DNA of 6,912 bases. It comes from Oscillospiraceae bacterium. GTDB lineage: Bacteria > Bacillota > Clostridia > Oscillospirales > Acutalibacteraceae. This document shows positions 6,172 through 6,912 of the stretch, one piece after another. Where the stretch lies: positions 1,782 to 8,693 of the forward strand of contig DNXM01000002.1 in assembly GCA_003505905.1 (NCBI GenBank), read 5' to 3'. Numbering within the stretch: position 1 is the stretch's first letter; every line of letters begins with the position of its first letter. Both the position numbers and the translations under genes were made by a program. Below the pieces are notes generated by a model that made no database searches, was not told the DNA's origin, and was given only the letters and a program-made list of their open reading frames with translations.

Positions 6172-6875
6172 AAACACTGCTCGAACAAACCAAAAAATAC
6201 AACTTCACGCTCTATGCGGTCGACAACGCATCAACGGACGGTACGCCCGAGCATTTGACGCAGACCTATCCGCAGGTGCAGGTGATTTACAACAACAAAA
6301 ATTCCGGCTTCGGCAGCGGGCACAATGTGGTGCGTGACCGACTGGATTCAAAATATCATTGCGTCATCAATCCCGACATCAGCATTGACAGCGATGTAAT
6401 TGCAAAAATGGCGGAATACATGGACGAGCATCCCGAAATCGGTCTGCTTTCCCCGAAAATCTGTTTCCCCGACGGGCGGCCGCAGATTTTGGGCAAGCGC
6501 AACCCGAAGCTGCGCTACTTGGCGGCAAGCCGTATGCGGGACGGCAGCGAGCCGGGCAAGCTGCTGCGTGAGTACGCCATGATGGATGCGGATTTGACGA
6601 AGACGCAGGAAATCGAAAACGCAACGGGATGTTTTATGATGTTCCGCACGGATTTGTTCCGTGAAATCGGCGGCTTTGACGAACGCTATTTTCTCTATTT
6701 TGAGGATTGTGATATTACCCGCACGGTGCGAACAAAGGCGAAGGCGGTCTATTACCCCGAAGCAGTGGTTTACCATGTTTGGGGTCGGGAGAGCAAGAAG
6801 AATTTTAAGCTGATGCTGGTTCAGGTTTCTTCCATGCTCAAATACTTTGCCAAATGGGCGTTTCGCAAAGGCTAA
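6126..6875 (+). CDS. Family 2 glycosyltransferase, WbbL/rhamnosyltransferase-like, apparently frameshifted at its 5' end
   Basis: The open frame encodes 249 residues with nearly all of a GT2 enzyme of the WbbL/RfbF rhamnosyltransferase type. It has YAVDNASTDGT (30-40), the loop NSGFGSGHN (59-67), INPD in the metal-binding position (81-84), LLSPKICFPDGRPQ (107-120), NATGCFMMF (165-173) and GGFDERYFLYFEDCD (182-196). The C terminus has VYHVWGRESKK (215-225). However, the frame opens at an internal GTG with no ribosome binding site, and its first residues (MHCHP) do not resemble the family. The missing first strand, KISGCIVT, lies in the other frame from 6085. Adding one base between about 6139 and 6142 (for example making CAC AAC AAT) restores a 263-residue protein. 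Either the gene is inactivated, or the base is a sequencing or assembly error. It follows another GT2 gene, so both probably build one polysaccharide. Coordinates give the intact frame; the full gene would be 6085-6875. Confidence 0.8.
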   Translation: MHCHPNNKGSIDETVKTLLEQTKKYNFTLYAVDNASTDGTPEHLTQTYPQVQVIYNNKNSGFGSGHNVVRDRLDSKYHCVINPDISIDSDVIAKMAEYMDEHPEIGLLSPKICFPDGRPQILGKRNPKLRYLAASRMRDGSEPGKLLREYAMMDADLTKTQEIENATGCFMMFRTDLFREIGGFDERYFLYFEDCDITRTVRTKAKAVYYPEAVVYHVWGRESKKNFKLMLVQVSSMLKYFAKWAFRKG

Positions 6876-6901
6876 TCGAAAAACAGAAAGGCACACAACC
6901 T

Positions 6902-6912
6902 ATGAGTACTTT
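6902..6912 (+). CDS. Start of a downstream gene (partial, unidentified)
   Basis: ATG at 6902 opens a frame reading M-S-T before the window ends. AAAGG at 6887-6891 lies 10 bases upstream, and the gap from the preceding stop is 26 bases, so this looks like the next gene of the polysaccharide cluster. Nothing about its product can be said from three codons. Confidence 0.5.

Overview
The window reads as a densely packed Gram-positive chromosome segment, most likely from a Clostridia-type Firmicute (Oscillospirales-like is my guess, not proven). The reasons are strong AGGAGG-type ribosome binding sites, frequent GTG/TTG starts, the gene order FHA protein - SEDS glycosyltransferase - short class B PBP, and a YdbS/YdbT pair. 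All genes lie on the + strand. No RNA gene, mobile element or CRISPR array is visible, and no gene-free stretch exceeds about 100 bases.

Bases 1-5265 look like one transcription unit. It holds the C-terminal end of an FHA-domain protein (to 92), a RodA/FtsW-type SEDS peptidoglycan polymerase (98-1366), a class B penicillin-binding protein (1363-2715), a membrane-anchored zinc amidase (2719-3354), and two membrane proteins with bacterial PH (bPH2) domains that match the YdbS/YdbT arrangement (3372-3842 and 3835-5265). Adjacent genes overlap by a few bases or are 3-17 bases apart. The first four genes form a wall-growth module: the SEDS protein polymerises glycan strands, its partner PBP crosslinks them, the amidase cuts stem peptides, and the FHA protein may link the machine to Ser/Thr phosphorylation. 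The YdbS/YdbT pair is linked in Bacillus to envelope defence.

Bases 5266-5365 form the only real intergenic gap. It is AT-rich, has promoter-like elements and a perfect 12-base palindrome, and starts a second unit that encodes surface-polysaccharide glycosyltransferases. The first is an intact GT2 enzyme (5372-6088). The second is a WbbL/rhamnosyltransferase-like GT2 enzyme whose 5' end is displaced by an apparent single-base deletion near 6140: its first beta strand is encoded in another frame (6085-6141) from the rest of the protein. A further gene begins at 6902 and runs off the window.

I see no clearly novel system. The most useful observations are the frameshift in the second glycosyltransferase, the joining of YdbS/YdbT to a wall-synthesis operon, and the palindromic promoter region.
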